A stretch of 9,475 nt of DNA from contig RGAJ01000049.1 of assembly GCA_009920225.1 (NCBI GenBank), positions 1 through 9,475 of the forward strand, given 5' to 3'. Both the position numbers and the translations under genes were made by a program. Shown here piece after piece: positions 7,096-9,475 of this stretch. The notes below the pieces were generated by a model, which worked only from the letters and a program-made list of their open reading frames with translations, searched no databases and was not told where the DNA came from. The stretch is from Paracoccaceae bacterium. GTDB lineage: Bacteria; Pseudomonadota; Alphaproteobacteria; Rhodobacterales; Rhodobacteraceae. Every line of letters starts with the position of its first letter. Position 1 is the first letter of the stretch.

Positions 7096-7121
7096 TGGGC
7101 CCCAAGCACGCTTGGGACCCA
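7096..7121 (-). promoter_or_regulatory. Strong intercistronic hairpin between binding-protein and permease genes
   Basis: On the coding strand TGGGTCCCAAG pairs with CTTGGGGCCCA across a CGTG loop: 11 base pairs including one T-G wobble. It lies 14 nt after the binding-protein stop codon and 21 nt before the permease ATG. No T-run follows, so it is unlikely to be a full intrinsic terminator. In sugar ABC operons hairpins at this spot (as between malE and malF) protect the upstream mRNA from 3' decay or partly attenuate transcription, giving more binding protein than permease. That role is inferred here. Confidence 0.75.
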
Positions 7122-7135
7122 TTTGGGAGAAAACC

Positions 7136-8392
7136 TTAGTTTCCGTAGCCACCGTTTTTCGCGATGTCTGCATCGATCTCATCAACCGCTGCGTCCAATG
7201 TATCCGCGACATCTGCACCGTTTGCGATATCGGCAAGCGCTTTTTCAAACACTTTCGCAACAACCGCATAGCCCGGGGTTACAGGGCGCACCAATGCCTG
7301 ACCTTCGGACAGACCATAGAACACCTCAAGAGCGCCACCGCTGGAATAGTTTTTCGTCATCGCCGCCGCAGTGGCTGTTGATGGGATCAAACCAATTCCG
7401 TCAGAAAATGCAGCAAGGTATTTGTCTTGTGTTGCAAATTTGATGAATGCCGCCGCACCTTCTGGATGCTTGGATGCTGTGGTCACGCCGAACTGCCAAG
7501 ACGCGGCACCAATGACGGACCCATTGCCCAGATCAGGTGCAGGCAAGAACACAACGTCGTCGACGTTTTCAAGGGTGCCGATCGCTGCCCAGTTGCCATT
7601 CCAGCTAAAGGCGTATTTGCCAGTGTTGAAACCTGTGTCGCGATCTGCGCCATCTTGGGTTGCTTGGGCATATCCGCCTGTGAACAGGTTCTGCCACCAT
7701 TGACCAAACGCAAGCGCTGCGTCACCGTTAAGCGCGCCTTCTGCGGTGGTGTAGCTGCTGCGGTCGATCATGTCGCCGCCAAAGCTTTGCAGGAAGGGTG
7801 AGAATGCGTATGGGAACCATTCGCCTGTCCATGCGGTACCCAAATCCAGCGCATATTCATATTTGCCGGATGCTTTCGCTGCATCAAGTGCCGCCATGAA
7901 TTCGTCTTTGGTCCATGGGTTGTCTAAGGTTGGTGTGCGCAAACCCAATTCAGTCAATGTTGATTGACGTGCATAAAGCGCAACCGCCGCATCCCAAAGA
8001 CCAATCGAATACATCGTGCCGTTCCAGATACCCTTTGTACCAGGCAAGAAGTCTGCAAATTCAGCTTCATCAATCGGAAGTGGCGCAATGTAGCCTGCCC
8101 ATGCCCAACCTGGCATCACAGGGCCGTCTACGTCGATGATGTCAGGCAAATTGCCAGCAAGCGCTGCGGCTTGGACAGCATCGTTATAGGCACCCTGAGG
8201 AAAGCTTTCCAACGCGATTGTATAATCTGATTGGCTCGCGTTAAAATCTTCGATGATTTGGTTCACGATTGCGCTTTCGACTTCGTTACCCGCGCCGTGA
8301 TACCACATTGCCAGTTCTGTCGCCGCGTTTGCTACGCTTGATAGTGCTGTAGATACGAGCAATGCGCCCGCAGTTAGTCGTAGATGTTTCAT
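7136..8392 (-). CDS. Periplasmic sugar-binding protein of the ABC importer (family 1, UgpB/MalE-like)
   Basis: 418 residues. The N-terminus is a classic Sec signal peptide: charged MKHLRL, a hydrophobic core at 8-17, and a probable cleavage site after ANA (A23). There is no lipobox cysteine, so it is soluble in the periplasm, as in Gram-negative bacteria. The mature protein starts with the TELAMWYHGAG strand and contains motifs of family-1 extracellular solute-binding proteins: NQIIEDFNAS (44-53), NLPDIIDVDG, the middle FNTGKYAFSWNGNWA segment and the ASKHPEGAAAFIKFAT helix. Many tryptophans (WYHG, GWAWAG, TAWTGEWF, NGNW) are the kind that stack on sugar rings. It would capture the substrate and deliver it to the two permeases. 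A very good ribosome site, GGAGGA, lies 7 nt before the ATG, consistent with high expression. Ligand not determinable from sequence; an oligosaccharide or glycoside is likely. Confidence 0.95.
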   Translation of the reverse strand: MKHLRLTAGALLVSTALSSVANAATELAMWYHGAGNEVESAIVNQIIEDFNASQSDYTIALESFPQGAYNDAVQAAALAGNLPDIIDVDGPVMPGWAWAGYIAPLPIDEAEFADFLPGTKGIWNGTMYSIGLWDAAVALYARQSTLTELGLRTPTLDNPWTKDEFMAALDAAKASGKYEYALDLGTAWTGEWFPYAFSPFLQSFGGDMIDRSSYTTAEGALNGDAALAFGQWWQNLFTGGYAQATQDGADRDTGFNTGKYAFSWNGNWAAIGTLENVDDVVFLPAPDLGNGSVIGAASWQFGVTTASKHPEGAAAFIKFATQDKYLAAFSDGIGLIPSTATAAAMTKNYSSGGALEVFYGLSEGQALVRPVTPGYAVVAKVFEKALADIANGADVADTLDAAVDEIDADIAKNGGYGN

Positions 8393-8399
8393 GTCGGAG

Positions 8400-8405
8400 T
8401 CCTCC
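8400..8405 (-). promoter_or_regulatory. Ribosome-binding site of the sugar-binding-protein gene
   Basis: GGAGGA on the coding strand follows immediately after the TAG stop of the repressor gene and sits 7 nt before the ATG ending at 8392. It is a near-perfect match to the 16S rRNA 3' end and the best in the window. The whole gap between the two genes is 13 nt, leaving no room for a promoter there. Confidence 0.85.
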
Positions 8406-9473
8406 CTAGTGTTGAAACATTTTTACATTTGACGTGAAAAAGTCGGTGACGGATGACCGCCAATACACATCGCCCTGAACCAAGATGGGCTCATTCGGTT
8501 CATTCGTTTGGTTGATCATATCCAAAATCAGTTCCGCCGCGCGACGGCCCATATTGCGATAAGGCAATTCAACGGTCGTCAATGCGGGATAAAGGGTTTC
8601 GGCGATCAAAGCATAATTATCATAACCCGCGATCGAGACATCTTCGGGGATGCTCACTCCCATCGACCGCAAAATTCCATACACCCGCAACGCCATTTTA
8701 TCATTGCCGCAGCAGATAACGGTGGGCGGTTTTTTTAGGCTTAGAAACTGTTTTAACGCTTCTGTAAGCTGCCCCAACTGTCTGGGATCATCATCAGGCA
8801 ATGTGATAGAAATCAGCGCGTCATCCAGAGGGATCGACGCCTGCGACATCGCCTCTTGATACCCCTGAAACCTAAGATCAGAGGCTATAAACGACTCTGC
8901 AAGACGCAAAATCCCGATGCGATGATGCCCCGCTTTTATCAACCGCTGAACAAGGCGTTTTTGTCCGGTCTTGTCATCAGGCAAAACACAAGGCGTGCCA
9001 TGCGCGTCGAAACAATTCGCCAAGACAATCGGCAAAGGTTGGGCGGTCTGCGGCAAGTCAATTTGCTTGTGATAGTCAGCAACGTAAATAATACCTTCGG
9101 CACGATGCTGTTGAAACGTGTTCAACAGATGCGGAATACTGTCCGCACTGCCGGCCGTATCTGCGATCATCAGCGTTTTCTTTTGTTCTGCCATGACCTG
9201 TTGAATACCTTGAACGATGAACAGATCGGGAAGGCCTGTCAATTCAGGGTCGTCAGAGGTTCGCGAAATAGCGCCCGTGATCAACCCGACGATCCCAGAT
9301 CGGTTGGATCGCATCATGCGGGCCGCGTTCGACGGCACAAACCCCAATTCGGCAATCGCCTTTTCGACCTTTGCGCGGGTCGCCTGCCCAACGGGGGCGT
9401 CTTTGTTCAAAACTCTGGAAACTGTTTTGGCTGAAACACCCGCAACCTTAGCGACATCGTAAATCGTAGCCAT
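8406..9473 (-). CDS. LacI/GalR-family transcriptional repressor of the operon
   Basis: 355 residues. The N-terminal helix-turn-helix is canonical: TIYDVAKVAGVSAKTVSRVL (3-22), followed by GFVPSNAARMMRSNRSG (44-60), the hinge that enters the DNA minor groove. The hinge leucine usual in the family (ARxL) is methionine here (M54). The effector domain (about 61-340) is of the periplasmic-binding-protein type, with RFQGYQEAM (201-209), CGNDKMALRVYGILRSMG (255-272) and EDVSIAGYDN (277-286). It most likely represses this importer and dissociates when bound to the imported sugar or a breakdown product. The gene ends 13 nt before the binding-protein ATG, so it is probably the first gene of the operon and controls itself. 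Only two bases lie upstream of its ATG in the window, so the promoter and operator are outside; the start is supported by the family N-terminus. Confidence 0.93.
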   Translation of the reverse strand: MATIYDVAKVAGVSAKTVSRVLNKDAPVGQATRAKVEKAIAELGFVPSNAARMMRSNRSGIVGLITGAISRTSDDPELTGLPDLFIVQGIQQVMAEQKKTLMIADTAGSADSIPHLLNTFQQHRAEGIIYVADYHKQIDLPQTAQPLPIVLANCFDAHGTPCVLPDDKTGQKRLVQRLIKAGHHRIGILRLAESFIASDLRFQGYQEAMSQASIPLDDALISITLPDDDPRQLGQLTEALKQFLSLKKPPTVICCGNDKMALRVYGILRSMGVSIPEDVSIAGYDNYALIAETLYPALTTVELPYRNMGRRAAELILDMINQTNEPNEPILVQGDVYWRSSVTDFFTSNVKMFQH

Positions 9474-9475
9474 TG

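Noticed and set aside
7096..7121. Intrinsic terminator after the binding-protein gene
   Set aside because: The stem is strong but is followed by AATTACGAG rather than a T-run, and the downstream genes belong to the same transporter.
7075..7269. Upstream extension of the first permease by 65 residues
   Set aside because: It would run through the hairpin and 134 bases into the binding-protein gene in another frame, and the extra residues are basic and unlike permease N-termini.
8856..9434. 192-codon open frame on the plus strand opposite the repressor gene
   Set aside because: It lies wholly inside the complementary strand of a well-supported LacI-family gene, matches no family I recognise and is explained as an antisense shadow.
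1..9475. CRISPR arrays, insertion sequences, tRNA genes or phage genes
   Set aside because: Reading both strands showed no regularly spaced repeats, transposase-like protein, cloverleaf candidate or phage-like product; nearly all of the window is covered by nine metabolic and transport genes.

Overview
The window carries nine genes, all read from the minus strand and all pointing towards position 1. In transcription order they are: a LacI-type repressor (9473-8406), a periplasmic sugar-binding protein (8392-7136), two ABC permeases (7074-5983 and 5986-5108), a cytoplasmic clan GH-J (GH32-like) glycosidase (5103-4111), a UgpC/MalK-type ATPase (4110-3019), a D-2-hydroxyacid dehydrogenase (2994-1963), a class-III PLP enzyme of the phospho-lyase subfamily (1844-567) and the first 190 codons of an APH-fold small-molecule kinase (570 to the left edge). 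Nothing convincing is encoded on the plus strand.

The protein sequences, the roughly balanced base composition and the family-1 sugar ABC operon led by its own LacI regulator suggest a Gram-negative alphaproteobacterium, most likely a marine Rhodobacterales (Roseobacter-type) or a related rhizobial lineage. This is inference from protein character; there is no rRNA or other phylogenetic marker here.

Layout: 9473-8406 is the regulator, and the binding-protein gene starts 13 nt after its stop, so the repressor looks like the first gene of the operon. From 8392 to 3019 the genes form a complete carbohydrate importer with a glycosidase inserted between permease and ATPase. The junctions are tight: a 61-nt gap with a strong hairpin after the binding protein, an ATGA overlap between the permeases, 4 nt before the glycosidase, and a directly abutting TAA-ATG before the ATPase. 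The dehydrogenase follows after 24 nt. A 118-nt gap, the longest in the window, separates it from the PLP enzyme, which is coupled to the kinase by a second ATGA overlap. No non-coding stretch exceeds 300 bases.

Working model (inference): a glycoside is imported and cleaved in the cytoplasm by the GH-J enzyme. The kinase then phosphorylates a hydroxyl next to an amine on the freed aglycone or a derivative, and the PLP enzyme removes phosphate and ammonia to give an aldehyde or ketone, which the NAD-dependent dehydrogenase or outside enzymes process. The combination of sugar importer, GH-J hydrolase and kinase/phospho-lyase pair is the most interesting feature. Its substrate cannot be read from the sequence.
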